Part shown: positions 29,822 to 38,996 of the stretch, one piece after another
Position numbering within the stretch: position 1 is the first letter of the stretch
How the letters are laid out: each line of letters opens with the position of its first letter
NCBI RefSeq assembly: GCF_004348985.1
Contig: NZ_SMKW01000083.1
Coordinates: 1-39,296 of the forward strand
Origin: Saccharopolyspora elongata
GTDB taxonomy: Bacteria; Actinomycetota; Actinomycetes; Mycobacteriales; Pseudonocardiaceae
Reading direction: 5' to 3'
DNA: 39,296 nucleotides
Position numbers and translations under genes: made by a program
The notes under the pieces: generated by a model
Databases searched by the model: none
What the model was told of the DNA's origin: nothing
Seen by the model: only the letters and a program-made list of their open reading frames with translations

Positions 29822-31453
29822 ATGAAGATCGATCTGATCCTGCGCAACGGCCATGTGTGGACGATGGGCGAGCCGGGACGCACCCATGCGCTGGGCATCC
29901 TCGGCGGCCGGATCGTGGCGGTCGGCGACGACGCCACCGGCCTCGAAGCAGACCAAGTGGTCGATCTCGGCGGTCGCACCGTCGTCCCCGGTTTCCACGA
30001 TGCCCACGCGCACACGGGTCGCTTCGGCCTCGGGCTCACCCAGTTGGACCTGTCGGACGCCACCGGCCTCGACGACATCTACCAGCGGGTGGTCCGCCGC
30101 GCGGCGGACCTGCCGGACGGCGCCTGGTTGATCGGGCACAGCTACGAGCCCGCCGGGTACGGTGGCGGGCACCCGCGCCGCGTCGACCTGGACCGGATCG
30201 CCCCGGCCCACCGCGTCTGGCTGAAGCACCGCAGCGAGCACATGGGCGTCGGGAACACCTTGGTCCTCGAGGACGCAGGCGTGTTCGGCATCGACCAGGT
30301 GCGCGGCGGGATCATCGAGCGCGACGGCGCGGGCGAGCCGACCGGGCTGCTGCAGGAACAGGCTCAGGCACTGGTCAACGACCTGCTGGTGCCGGTAGCG
30401 GTCCGGGAGCTCGTCGAGGCGATCGGCGCGGCGCACCAGAGGTACGTCGCCGAGGGCCTCGTCGCCTGCCAGGAAGCGGGCATCGGCGGCGGCTGGATCG
30501 GACTGAGCCCGGTTGAGCTTGCCGCCTACCAAACCGCGCTGCGCGAAGGAAAGCTGCGCGTCCGGACGACCCTGATGCCCGCCTACGAAACACTGCGGGA
30601 ACTCAACGGACACGACACCGACGAGCTCGAACTCGGCCTCGACCTCGGGTTGACCACCGGACTCGGCGATCCGATGCTGCGGCTGGGCGCGGTGAAGATC
30701 TTCGCCGACGGGGCGTTGGCCAGCCGCACCGCCGCGATGACCGACGATTTCTCCAACGAGCCCGGCAACCGAGGTGTGCTGCAGCTGGAACCCGAAGAGC
30801 TCCGGGGCCGGATCATCAGAGCGCACCGCTCGGGCTGGCAGGTCGCGACGCACGCCATCGGTGACCGCGCGGTCGGCCTCGCCATCGACGCCTACCGGGA
30901 GGCCTTGACCCGGTGGCCGCAAGCGGACGCCCGCCACCGCATCGAGCACTGCTCCGTGACCACGCCCGAACACGTCAGCGCACTCGCCGAGCTGGGTGTC
31001 GTTCCGGTGCTGCAGAACTACTTCATCCACACCCTCGGCGATGCGGTGCTGTCCAACGTCGGCCCGCAGCGCCGCGACTGGGTCTACCGGCTCCGGTCCC
31101 TGCTCGATGCCGGGATCCCGGCGGCGGGCAGCTCCGACCGGCCGGTCGCGGACGGCGCGCCGCTGAAGGCGATCCAGCGCATGCTGACCCGCCGCACGGC
31201 CGGCGGACAGGCCTTCTCCCCGCACGAAGCGGTTTCCTTCGAAGAAGCTCTGCGCTGCTATACCGTCAACGCCGCGCACAGCGCGTTCCTGGAGCACCAG
31301 CTCGGGACGCTCACCCCCGGCAGGCTCGCCGATGTGGTCGTGCTGGCCGAAGACCCGACGGCGGTCCCCACCGATTCCCTCGACCAGATCGGCATCGCGG
31401 CGACCATCATCGGCGGCCAACCCGCCCACGACCCCGACGACCTGCTCGGCTGA
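29822..31453 (+). CDS. Metal-dependent amidohydrolase (YtcJ-like, amidohydrolase_3)
   Basis: A 543-residue amidohydrolase of the YtcJ/AepA group. The metal-binding strand reads VVPGFHDAHAHTG (HxH), later metal ligands are in ATHAIGDRA and RHRIEHCSV, and the terminal Asp is in PAAGSSDRPV. The Lys usually carbamylated may be in LGAVKIFADGALASR. ATG 29822 has GGAG 8 bases upstream and homology starts at once (LILRNGHVWTMG). Family members hydrolyse cyclic or linear amides, formamides or esters; substrates are rarely known. It is followed by the genes of a tripartite tricarboxylate transporter, suggesting the imported compound is an amide, or the product is an acid fed to the pathway. Confidence 0.88.
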   Translation: MKIDLILRNGHVWTMGEPGRTHALGILGGRIVAVGDDATGLEADQVVDLGGRTVVPGFHDAHAHTGRFGLGLTQLDLSDATGLDDIYQRVVRRAADLPDGAWLIGHSYEPAGYGGGHPRRVDLDRIAPAHRVWLKHRSEHMGVGNTLVLEDAGVFGIDQVRGGIIERDGAGEPTGLLQEQAQALVNDLLVPVAVRELVEAIGAAHQRYVAEGLVACQEAGIGGGWIGLSPVELAAYQTALREGKLRVRTTLMPAYETLRELNGHDTDELELGLDLGLTTGLGDPMLRLGAVKIFADGALASRTAAMTDDFSNEPGNRGVLQLEPEELRGRIIRAHRSGWQVATHAIGDRAVGLAIDAYREALTRWPQADARHRIEHCSVTTPEHVSALAELGVVPVLQNYFIHTLGDAVLSNVGPQRRDWVYRLRSLLDAGIPAAGSSDRPVADGAPLKAIQRMLTRRTAGGQAFSPHEAVSFEEALRCYTVNAAHSAFLEHQLGTLTPGRLADVVVLAEDPTAVPTDSLDQIGIAATIIGGQPAHDPDDLLG

Positions 31454-31690
31454 TGCCCGGTTGCGAGATGTCGACGATCGCGCCCCGGACATCGCGGCGG
31501 CTGGACACCGTACCGGCCCGGTCAGACCAGTACAACGGCTGTCATCTGCGAGTTCACCTGATAGATTCGGCTACGCAACGCGATTTGTCCATTCAGGATC
31601 GTCACGTCTGATTCCGGTGCGGCCCAAGCACTTCACCAACGCCCGACAACCGGTTCCCTCGTCCTGCCCCTGCACGAGAAGGGACGGTCG

Positions 31691-32656
31691 ATGTTCAAGA
31701 AAGCCATCGTTTCCTGCGCCGCTCTGCTGCTGTCCGCCGCCTGTGCCGGTCCCGGCCCGGCCGGCGACGCGCCCGACTACCCGAACGACGAGATCCGGCT
31801 GATCGTCCCCTACGCCGCCGGTGGCCCCACCGACATCGCCGGCCGCGCGGTGGCCCGCTTCCTCGAACGAGACCTCGGTCAACCGGTGGTCGTCGAGAAC
31901 CTGCTCGGTGCGTCGGCCACCACAGGCACCACCGAGCTGGTCCAGAGCAAACCAGACGGCTACACCATCGAGATGGCCACCACCTCGCCGCTGGTGCTGG
32001 TTCCGCAACTGCAGAACCTGGGCTACGACAAGGACTCCGTGGCAACCATCGGCGTATCGATGCAGATCGCTTCGGTGCTGGCGGTTCGCGCCGACTCGCC
32101 GTACCGCACGGCCGAGGAGTTCTTCGTGGCGGCGCGGCAGAATCCGGACCGCATCACCGTGAGCCTGCCCGGTGCGAACACCCCGCAGGGCATCGAACTG
32201 CGGCGGCTGCGCGACGAGCACGGGGTGGCGCTGTCCCTCGTGCCCTTCAACGGCGACGCCGAGGCCGTCGCGACCCTGCTCGGCGGCAACTCCGATGCGT
32301 TCTTCGGATCCTCCGGCGACGTGGTGATGTCGCGAATCCGGTCCGGCGAATTCCGCGCGCTCACCGTGGGTTCCGCGCAGCGCCTGCCGTACCTGCCGGA
32401 CACGCCGACGTTCACCGAACTCGGCTTCGCCGGGCTGACGCTGAGCACCTCGACCTACGGTCTCGTCGCGCCCGACGGCACCCCGCCGGAGATCACCAAG
32501 CGGCTCGAAGAGGCGCTGCGAGCGGCGCTGGAAGATCCGGCCGTCCGCGAGCAGATCGGCGCGGAGTACATCCCGGCCCAGTTCATCGGTGCCCAGGATT
32601 TCCGCTCCCTGCTGGACGAATCGTGGGCGATCTACGAACCGATCCTGCGTCGGTGA
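31691..32656 (+). CDS. TTT-family solute-binding lipoprotein (TctC/Bug), copy 1
   Basis: A 321-residue secreted lipoprotein with lipobox SAAC, Cys18. The mature domain begins DEIRLIVPYAAGGPTDIAGR, the Bug/TctC signature loop, and continues with LGQPVVVENLLGASATTGTT and DGYTI. Bug proteins capture carboxylates, nicotinate or amides for a TctAB channel. The gene is 237 bases after the amidohydrolase and probably has its own or shared promoter, but none is clear. The second copy starts 21 bases after it ends, and both appear functional. Confidence 0.9.
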   Translation: MFKKAIVSCAALLLSAACAGPGPAGDAPDYPNDEIRLIVPYAAGGPTDIAGRAVARFLERDLGQPVVVENLLGASATTGTTELVQSKPDGYTIEMATTSPLVLVPQLQNLGYDKDSVATIGVSMQIASVLAVRADSPYRTAEEFFVAARQNPDRITVSLPGANTPQGIELRRLRDEHGVALSLVPFNGDAEAVATLLGGNSDAFFGSSGDVVMSRIRSGEFRALTVGSAQRLPYLPDTPTFTELGFAGLTLSTSTYGLVAPDGTPPEITKRLEEALRAALEDPAVREQIGAEYIPAQFIGAQDFRSLLDESWAIYEPILRR

Positions 32657-32677
32657 CGGAATCGAGGTGGTGGTGTC

Positions 32678-33658
32678 ATGCGAACGAAGAAGATCGCGAT
32701 GACCGTCGCGCTGCTGGCCGCGCTCGTGCTGCCGGTGGCCTGCGGGTCGGGCGGCGGGAAGTCGGACTACCCGGCCGACGAGATCCGGCTGATCGTCCCG
32801 TACACGCCCGGCGGGCCGACCGACCTCGCGGCGCGCACCATGGGCGACCACCTCCAACGCAGCCTGGGGCAGCCCGTGGTGGTCGAGAACATGCCCGGCG
32901 CGGCCGGTTCGGTTGCGATGAACGAGCTCGTGTCCAGCAAACTGGACGGGTACACGTTGAAGCTGATCGCGGCACCGGCCACCGTCATCACGCCGCTGAT
33001 CCAGGACGTCGGCTACGGCCCGGGCGACTTCGAGGCGGTCGGCGTCATCTCCGAGATGCCGTCGGTGCTCTCGGTCGGCACCGGGTCGAAGTTCACCACC
33101 GCCGAGCAGTTCTTCGCCGAGGCGAAGGCCCGGCCGAAGCAGCTCAAGGTCGGCGTACCGGGCGCGACGACCTCGCAGGCCATCGAATTGCGCCGCCTGG
33201 CAGGCGAATACGGGGTGCAGGTCACCGTGGTGCCGTTCAACGGCAACATGGAGATGATCCCGGCCCTGCTCGGCGGCAACATCGATGCGCTGTTCTCCAA
33301 CCTCTCCGAGGACATCCGCGCGCAGTTCGACGCGAACGCCTTCCGGCCGCTGGCCATCAGCCCGCGAGACCGCGTCGATTACCTGCCGCAGGTGCCCACC
33401 CTGCACGAACTCGGCTACCAGAGCCTGACCTACAGCACGTCGCTGTTCGGGCTCGGCGCGCCGAAGGGGACGCCGCCGGAGATCATCGACGAGCTGGAGC
33501 AGGCCCTGCGTGCCGGGCTGCAGGATCCGCGGGTGCGCGAACAGCTCGACGAGGCCTACGTCCCCGACCGGTTCATCGACCGCAACGCGTTCCGGGCCCG
33601 GCTGGACGAGATCGTCCGGGTCTACGGCCCGGTGGCCAAGCAGATCGGCGGTAACTAG
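32678..33658 (+). CDS. TTT-family solute-binding lipoprotein (TctC/Bug), copy 2
   Basis: A 326-residue paralogue of the preceding gene, with lipobox PVAC and Cys22. It keeps the family loops DEIRLIVPYTPGGPTDLAAR, LGQPVVVENMPGAAGS and the Cys-free C-terminal half. By eye a little under half of positions match copy 1, so this is an old duplication rather than a recent one. It is immediately followed by tctB. Two receptors feeding one channel suggests two related substrates. Confidence 0.9.
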   Translation: MRTKKIAMTVALLAALVLPVACGSGGGKSDYPADEIRLIVPYTPGGPTDLAARTMGDHLQRSLGQPVVVENMPGAAGSVAMNELVSSKLDGYTLKLIAAPATVITPLIQDVGYGPGDFEAVGVISEMPSVLSVGTGSKFTTAEQFFAEAKARPKQLKVGVPGATTSQAIELRRLAGEYGVQVTVVPFNGNMEMIPALLGGNIDALFSNLSEDIRAQFDANAFRPLAISPRDRVDYLPQVPTLHELGYQSLTYSTSLFGLGAPKGTPPEIIDELEQALRAGLQDPRVREQLDEAYVPDRFIDRNAFRARLDEIVRVYGPVAKQIGGN

Positions 33659-33659
33659 G

Positions 33660-34136
33660 TTGGCCGCCCGCGAGCCGCGCCGATCCGGTTTCGCGCACCG
33701 CATCGGCGGCGCGGTGGCGCTGCTGGTGGGCGTTTTCTTCGTGGTGCAGGCCCATTCCCTCACCCTCGGTGATTTCGCCGCCCCGGGACCGGGATTGTGG
33801 CCGTTCCTGATCGGGCTGGTCATGACCGGCGCCGCGATCCTGGTGCTGCTCACCGATTCCGGCGCCGACCACGAGCCGCTCACTCCTGCCGCGCGCAACG
33901 TCGTGTTCGGCATCGCGGGGCTGGCGGTGTTCATCGCGGCGTTCACGTACCTGGGGTTCATCCTGCCCGGTCTGGTGACGTTCGCCTGCTGGCTGCGGTT
34001 CCTGGCCCGCGAGTCGTGGCGCAACGCGCTGCTCCTCGCGGTGGTGCTCACCGCGGTGTTCTACGTCCTGTTCGTGCCGGTGCTGGGCGTGCCGTTCCCG
34101 CAGGACGTGGTGGCCGCGCTTTGGGGAGGTGACTGA
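33660..34136 (+). CDS. TTT small membrane subunit TctB
   Basis: A 158-residue protein with four hydrophobic segments (about 17-35, 45-62, 76-95, 110-150), the standard TctB layout. I place its start at TTG 33660, one base after the stop of the second binding-protein gene, since later start codons would cut into the first helix; a weak GGCGG lies upstream. The PGPGLWPFLIGLVMTGAAIL segment is characteristic. It ends two bases before tctA. It acts as the small membrane partner of TctA in secondary, binding-protein-dependent uptake. Confidence 0.8.
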   Translation: MAAREPRRSGFAHRIGGAVALLVGVFFVVQAHSLTLGDFAAPGPGLWPFLIGLVMTGAAILVLLTDSGADHEPLTPAARNVVFGIAGLAVFIAAFTYLGFILPGLVTFACWLRFLARESWRNALLLAVVLTAVFYVLFVPVLGVPFPQDVVAALWGGD

Positions 34137-34138
34137 CC

Positions 34139-35659
34139 ATGGGGTTCGAGTCGATGCTCACCGGGTTCGAGGTCGTCTTCGCGCCGGAGAACCTGCTCTA
34201 CGTCTTCCTGGGCGTGCTGATCGGGACCGTCATCGGCGTCATGCCGGGGTTGGGTCCGACGGCGACGATCGCGCTGCTGCTGCCGCTGACCTACGGCATC
34301 GAGCCGGAATCCGCGGTCATCCTGCTGGCCGGGATCTACTACGGGTCGATGTACGGCGGCACCATCACGTCGGTGCTGCTGCAGCTGCCCGGTGAGGCGG
34401 CGTCGGTGGTCACCACCTTCGACGGGTACCAGATGGCCAAGCAGGGCCGCGCCGGTCCCGCGCTGGGCATCTCGGCCATCGGGTCGTTCATCGGCGGCAC
34501 CGCCGCGGTGGTCGGCCTGACGCTGTTCGCCCCGCTGCTCGCGTCGTTCGCCGTCCGCTTCGGCCCGCCGGAGTACACCGCGCTCACCGTGCTGGGCATC
34601 CTGCTAGTCACCTACCTCGGCACCAAATCGGTGCCGAAGAGCCTGGTGGCCGCGGCGCTCGGGTTGCTGCTGGCCTCGATCGGCCAGGACCCGATCGAGG
34701 GCACAGCGCGGTTCACGCTGGGTATGACGGATCTGCTGGACGGACTGGACTTCGTCGCGATCGCGATGGGCCTGTTCGGCGTCGGGGAAGTGCTCTACAA
34801 CCTGGAGCGCGGCGCCGAGGGGACGATGGTCACCAACAAGATCGGCCGGCTGTGGCCGACGATGCGGGACTGGGCGGCGTCGCGCGGCGCGATCCTGCGC
34901 GGCTCGATCCTGGGTTTCGCCATCGGCGTGCTGCCCGGCGGCGGTGGCGTGGTGTCCTCGTTGGCCTCCTACGCCCTGGAGAAGCGCCGGTCGCGGCATC
35001 CCGAGAGGTTCGGCAAGGGCGCCATCGAAGGCGTCGCCGGTCCGGAGACTGCGAACAACGCCTCGTCGGCGTCCGCGTTCATCCCACTGCTGACGCTGGG
35101 CATCCCGTCGAACGTGGTGCTGGCGCTGATCTACGGCGCGCTGCTGATGCAGAACATCACGCCAGGCCCCCAGCTGGTGTCGGAGAACCCGGAGATCTTC
35201 TGGGGTGTCATCGCCTCGATGTACCTCGGGAACCTCATCCTGCTGGTGCTGAACCTGCCGCTGGTCGGGGTTTTCGTGCAGCTGCTCCGGTTGCGGGTCG
35301 GGATCCTCGGCGCGATCGCCGTGATGGTCACGATGGTCGGGGTGTTCAGCATCAACAACGACACGTTCGACATGTGGGTCGTGCTGGTGTTCGGGGTGAT
35401 CGGGTACCTGATGCGCAAGTCGGGTTTCGAGCCCGGACCGCTGGTGCTGGCGTTCGTGCTCGGCGCGATCATGGAGCGTTCGTTCCGGCAGTCGATGCTG
35501 CTGTCCAACGGCGACCTCGGCATCTTCGTGACCCGCCCGATCTCCGGCGCGATCGTGCTGATCGCCGTCGCCGTGATCGCCTTCTCCGCCTTCCGGCTCG
35601 TGCGCTCGCGCAGGCGGCGCGACCAGGACGAACGGCGATCGTCGGCCGAGGTCCGCTAA
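34139..35659 (+). CDS. TTT large membrane subunit TctA
   Basis: A 506-residue membrane protein with about 11-12 helices. The family signatures GVLIGTVIGVMPGLGPTATI and its inverted counterpart GFAIGVLPGGGGVVSSLASY (two related PGxG loops) are both present, as is GPETANNASSASAFIPLLTL and GIPSNVVLALI. ATG 34139 has a strong GGGAGGTGA site. It ends the amidohydrolase - TctC - TctC - TctB - TctA series. It forms the ion-coupled channel that works with the TctC lipoproteins. Confidence 0.93.
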   Translation: MGFESMLTGFEVVFAPENLLYVFLGVLIGTVIGVMPGLGPTATIALLLPLTYGIEPESAVILLAGIYYGSMYGGTITSVLLQLPGEAASVVTTFDGYQMAKQGRAGPALGISAIGSFIGGTAAVVGLTLFAPLLASFAVRFGPPEYTALTVLGILLVTYLGTKSVPKSLVAAALGLLLASIGQDPIEGTARFTLGMTDLLDGLDFVAIAMGLFGVGEVLYNLERGAEGTMVTNKIGRLWPTMRDWAASRGAILRGSILGFAIGVLPGGGGVVSSLASYALEKRRSRHPERFGKGAIEGVAGPETANNASSASAFIPLLTLGIPSNVVLALIYGALLMQNITPGPQLVSENPEIFWGVIASMYLGNLILLVLNLPLVGVFVQLLRLRVGILGAIAVMVTMVGVFSINNDTFDMWVVLVFGVIGYLMRKSGFEPGPLVLAFVLGAIMERSFRQSMLLSNGDLGIFVTRPISGAIVLIAVAVIAFSAFRLVRSRRRRDQDERRSSAEVR

Positions 35660-35710
35660 CGCCGGTCATCCAATGTGGAAAGCGGTGCGCGAGACCGGGG
35701 ATTTCGCCTA

Positions 35711-35739
35711 TTGACCCAGACGAGTGACCCCAGTTACAT
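35711..35739 (+). promoter_or_regulatory. Promoter of the TRAP-TAXI operon
   Basis: TTGACC (35711-35716) and TTACAT (35734-35739) are 17 bases apart, about 80 bases before the start codon. The -35 overlaps a direct repeat TGACCC (35712-35717 and 35725-35730), possibly a regulator site. Confidence 0.55.
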
Positions 35740-35820
35740 TCCCGCCGAAAAAGGGATTTCTGCCCGGACGGCGGCCATGCGCTTGTCCGAACACCGCCGA
35801 ACGGCACGGAAGGCGACCGC

Positions 35821-37893
35821 ATGAGTCAGGCGACGCGGCCTGAGCACGACGACGAGCTGCCCGATCGCGGCGCCGCGAAGACCGATGTCGGCGAGATCGT
35901 CGCCGCGCACGACGAGGAACGCCCGGCCCGGCAGCTGTCCCGCCGGCCGGACCTGCTCGTCTACCTGGTCGCCCTGGCCGTCGCGGTGCTGGTGCTCAAG
36001 CAGGTCTTCTACCCGCTCACCAAGGGCAACCAGTACTACCTGGTCATCTTCCTCGGCTGCACGCTGCCGCTGGTGTTCCTCTGCTACCGGCCCGGCGGCC
36101 GCCGCCCGAAGGGCGACCGCGACGACCCGGCCTGGTACGACTGGGCGCTGTCGGCGATCGCGCTGCTGGTCGGGTTCTACCCGGTGCTCCCGGTGCCCTC
36201 CGGCGGATTCGACGCGTTCCTCGACCGGCAGGGCAGCCTGTCCACGTTGGACATCGTGGCCGGCGCGCTGCTGCTCCTGCTCGTCCTCGAAGCGACCCGG
36301 CGCACCACCGGCTGGATCCTGCCGGTGATCTGCGCGGCGTTCATCGGCTACGCCTACTACGGCGGATTCCTGCCGCAGAACTGGGGAATCGCGCACGCGG
36401 GCGTTGACTTCAGCCAGGTCATCAACGCGCTCTACAACGATGCCAGCGGGTTCTACGGCACACCGCTGGACGTCGCGGCCAGCTACATCGTGCTGTTCAC
36501 CATCTACGGCGCGGTGCTCAACGCCTCCGGCGCGGGCCAGTTCTTCGTCGACTTCTCCTTCGCCGCGTTCAAGCGCTCCCGCACCGCGCCCGGCCGCACC
36601 ACGGTGCTGTCCGGGTTCCTGCTCGGCACCGTCTCCGGTTCGGGCACCGCGACCGCGGTGAGCCTCGGCGCGATCACCTGGCCGATCCTGCGACGCGCCG
36701 GGTACCCGAAGGAGCAGGCGGGCGGCCTGCTGGCGGCTTCGGGCATCGGCGCGATCCTGTCCCCGCCGACGCTCGGCGCGGCCGCGTTCATCATCGCCGA
36801 ATACCTGCAGACCTCGTACCTGACGGTGCTGATCTGGGCCACGATCCCGACGGTGCTGTACTACCTCGGCATCGTGTTCGCGGTGGAGGCCGACGCCCGC
36901 CGCTTCGGTGCCAAGGCGGTCGAGACCGAACACGCCAGCGCGTGGCGGCTGCTGCTGCGCGGCGGATACCACTTCCTGTCCCTGGCCATCATCGTGGTGT
37001 TCCTCGCCCTGGACATCCCGCCGTTCGCGGCGGTCGTCTACGCGACCGGCGTCGCCGCGGTGTTCGCGCTGGTCTCCGGGCTCCTCCGGGCCGAACACGG
37101 CCCTGGGGCCGCGGTGCTGAAGTGGTTGCGGGACATCGTGGACGCGCTTTCCGCCGGGGTTCGCGGCGCGCTGCCGGTTGTCGCGGTGTGCGCGGCGGCC
37201 GGGATCATCACCTCGACCATCACCAAGACCGGGCTGGGCCAGGAGCTCGCCGACGCGCTGGTCCAGGCCGCGCAGGCGCTCACCAGCAACCCGACCGCGA
37301 TCCTGGTCTTCACCGTGGTGTTCTCCGCGCTCGCCGTCGGCGTGCTCGGGCTCGCGGTGCCGGTCACGGCGTCGTTCATCATCGCGTGGGTGGTGATCGG
37401 GCCCGCGCTCGGCGCCCTCGGCGTCGCCGACGCCGAGCGGGCCATGTTCATCTTCTACTACGCGGTGCTCTCCGAGGTGACGCCGCCGACCGCGCTGGCC
37501 GCGGTGGCGTCCGCGGCGATCACCGGCGGGCGGATCACCGGCACGATGATGCAGGCCTGGAAGTACACGCTGCCCGCGTTCCTGGTGCCGATCGCGTTCG
37601 TGCTGACCGACAACGGATCGGCGCTGCTGCTGCAGGCCGGCCCGCTGACCGTCCTGTGGGTCGCGGCGGCGTCCATCGTGGCCGTCGCCGCGCTGAGCGT
37701 GGTGACCGGCGGCTGGCTGGCCGGGCCGGTGCGCCTCCCGGTGCGCCTGCTGTTCGTGCCCGGCGCGCTGTGCCTGCTGTACCTGGAGCCGCCGGTGGTG
37801 GCCATCGGCCTCGGCTGCTGCGTGCTGGGGCTCGTCGCACAGCTCGTCCTGCGCCGCAGGGAAACGATCAAGGAGGTTCGTGATGCGGGTTAA
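35821..37893 (+). CDS. Fused TRAP transporter permease (DctQ-DctM, TAXI type)
   Basis: A 690-residue protein. A soluble N-terminus of about 40 residues precedes a four-helix DctQ-like part (to about 170) and a long DctM part with about twelve or more helices. Diagnostic stretches are LLGTVSGSGTATAVSLGAIT, WPILRRAGYPKEQAGGLLAA and FYYAVLSEVTPPTALAAVAS. Fusion of Q and M subunits is the norm for TRAP systems that use TAXI binding proteins. ATG 35821 has GGAAGG upstream. Its last 11 bases overlap the TAXI gene. Import is driven by an ion gradient; TAXI substrates are poorly known (glutamate, 2-oxoglutarate and others). Confidence 0.93.
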   Translation: MSQATRPEHDDELPDRGAAKTDVGEIVAAHDEERPARQLSRRPDLLVYLVALAVAVLVLKQVFYPLTKGNQYYLVIFLGCTLPLVFLCYRPGGRRPKGDRDDPAWYDWALSAIALLVGFYPVLPVPSGGFDAFLDRQGSLSTLDIVAGALLLLLVLEATRRTTGWILPVICAAFIGYAYYGGFLPQNWGIAHAGVDFSQVINALYNDASGFYGTPLDVAASYIVLFTIYGAVLNASGAGQFFVDFSFAAFKRSRTAPGRTTVLSGFLLGTVSGSGTATAVSLGAITWPILRRAGYPKEQAGGLLAASGIGAILSPPTLGAAAFIIAEYLQTSYLTVLIWATIPTVLYYLGIVFAVEADARRFGAKAVETEHASAWRLLLRGGYHFLSLAIIVVFLALDIPPFAAVVYATGVAAVFALVSGLLRAEHGPGAAVLKWLRDIVDALSAGVRGALPVVAVCAAAGIITSTITKTGLGQELADALVQAAQALTSNPTAILVFTVVFSALAVGVLGLAVPVTASFIIAWVVIGPALGALGVADAERAMFIFYYAVLSEVTPPTALAAVASAAITGGRITGTMMQAWKYTLPAFLVPIAFVLTDNGSALLLQAGPLTVLWVAAASIVAVAALSVVTGGWLAGPVRLPVRLLFVPGALCLLYLEPPVVAIGLGCCVLGLVAQLVLRRRETIKEVRDAG

Positions 37894-38860
37894 GGCATTG
37901 CTGGTGGCGGCCGCGGCGGCGACGCTCGTCGTGTCCGGCTGCGGCGGCAAGCAGGTGCAGGACAGCCAGGCGGGCACGGGAGCCTGCGAGGCGGCGGACG
38001 GCCGGTTGACGATCGCCACCGGCAACACCGGCGGCGTGTACTACGTCCTCGGCGGCGGGCTCGCGCAGCTGATCAGCAACAACACGAAACTGCGCGCCAC
38101 CGCGGCGGAAACCGGCGCGTCGGTGCAGAACATCCAGCAGCTGGTGGCCGGCGACTACGACATCGCGTTCACCCTCGCCGACACCGCCGCCGACGCGGTG
38201 CAGGGCAAGGCGAGCTTCGAGGGCAAGCCGCAGAAGATCCAGGCGCTGTCCCGGATCTACCCGAACTCGACGCAGGTCGTGGTGCGCGCGGACGCGGGCA
38301 TCAACAGCGTCGCCGACATGCGCGGCAAGCGGATCTCCACCGGTTCACCCAAGTCCGGCACCGAGGTCATCGCCAACCGCGTGCTGTCCTCGGCCGGGCT
38401 GAACCCGGACACCGACATCCAGGCGCAGCGCCTGGCGCTGGGCAAGGCGGTGGACGGCATGAAGTCCGGCACCGTCGACGGCCTGTTCTGGTCCGGCGGA
38501 CTGCCGACCCCGGAGATCACCGACCTGACGACGTCCCTGGGCGGCGCGGTGAAGTTCGTCGACATCACGCCGCAGCTGGGCGCGATGCAGCAGATCAGCC
38601 CGGTCTACGAGGCGAGCACCATCCCGGCGGCGACCTACAAGCTGCCCGCGGACGTGCCGACGATCGCGGTGCCGAACCTCCTGGTGGTCCGCGAGGACTT
38701 CCCGGCGGGCAACGCCTGCGCGATTACGAAGCTGATCTTCGACAAGCGGGCGGACCTGGAGCAGGTGCACCCGTCGGCCAAGGAGATCACGAAGGACAGC
38801 GCCGCCAAGACCGATCCGATCCCGCTGCACCCGGGCGCCCAGCAGGGCCTCGCGGGCTGA
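37883..38860 (+). CDS. TAXI-family TRAP solute-binding lipoprotein
   Basis: A 325-residue secreted lipoprotein: signal peptide MRVKALLVAAAAATLVV with lipobox VSGC (Cys20). The mature domain has the TAXI pattern LTIATGNTGGVYYVLGGGLA, ETGASVQNIQQLVAGDYDIA and a C-terminal PADVPTIAVPNLLVVRED. It is the receptor for the fused permease, with which it overlaps by 11 bases. ATG 37883 is preferred to GTG 37880 because AGGAGG (37871-37876) is 6 bases upstream of the ATG. Substrate unknown. Confidence 0.93.
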   Translation: MRVKALLVAAAAATLVVSGCGGKQVQDSQAGTGACEAADGRLTIATGNTGGVYYVLGGGLAQLISNNTKLRATAAETGASVQNIQQLVAGDYDIAFTLADTAADAVQGKASFEGKPQKIQALSRIYPNSTQVVVRADAGINSVADMRGKRISTGSPKSGTEVIANRVLSSAGLNPDTDIQAQRLALGKAVDGMKSGTVDGLFWSGGLPTPEITDLTTSLGGAVKFVDITPQLGAMQQISPVYEASTIPAATYKLPADVPTIAVPNLLVVREDFPAGNACAITKLIFDKRADLEQVHPSAKEITKDSAAKTDPIPLHPGAQQGLAG

Positions 38861-38961
38861 CGTCCGCCGCTTACAGCACCTTGAACGGCCGAACAGTGCT
38901 CCGTCCTTCTAGGGCCGAGATGAAGCCCGAGCATTGTCGGTCAGGCTGGTCGTTCAGTAAA

Positions 38962-38979
38962 CGGGGCTGTCATACCCCG
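38962..38979 (+). repeat. Small hairpin upstream of the TnpB-like gene
   Basis: CGGGG (38962-38966) pairs with CCCCG (38975-38979) over an 8-base loop, 18 bases before the transposon gene start. IS200/IS605-type elements carry subterminal hairpins at their ends, so this could mark the left end. The match is short and not conclusive. Confidence 0.25.
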
Positions 38980-38996
38980 GCCGTAAAGTGATCAGT

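Noticed and set aside
35734..38028. A 764-codon open frame on the minus strand
   Set aside because: It is antisense to the well-supported TRAP permease and has the same biased, low-complexity composition.
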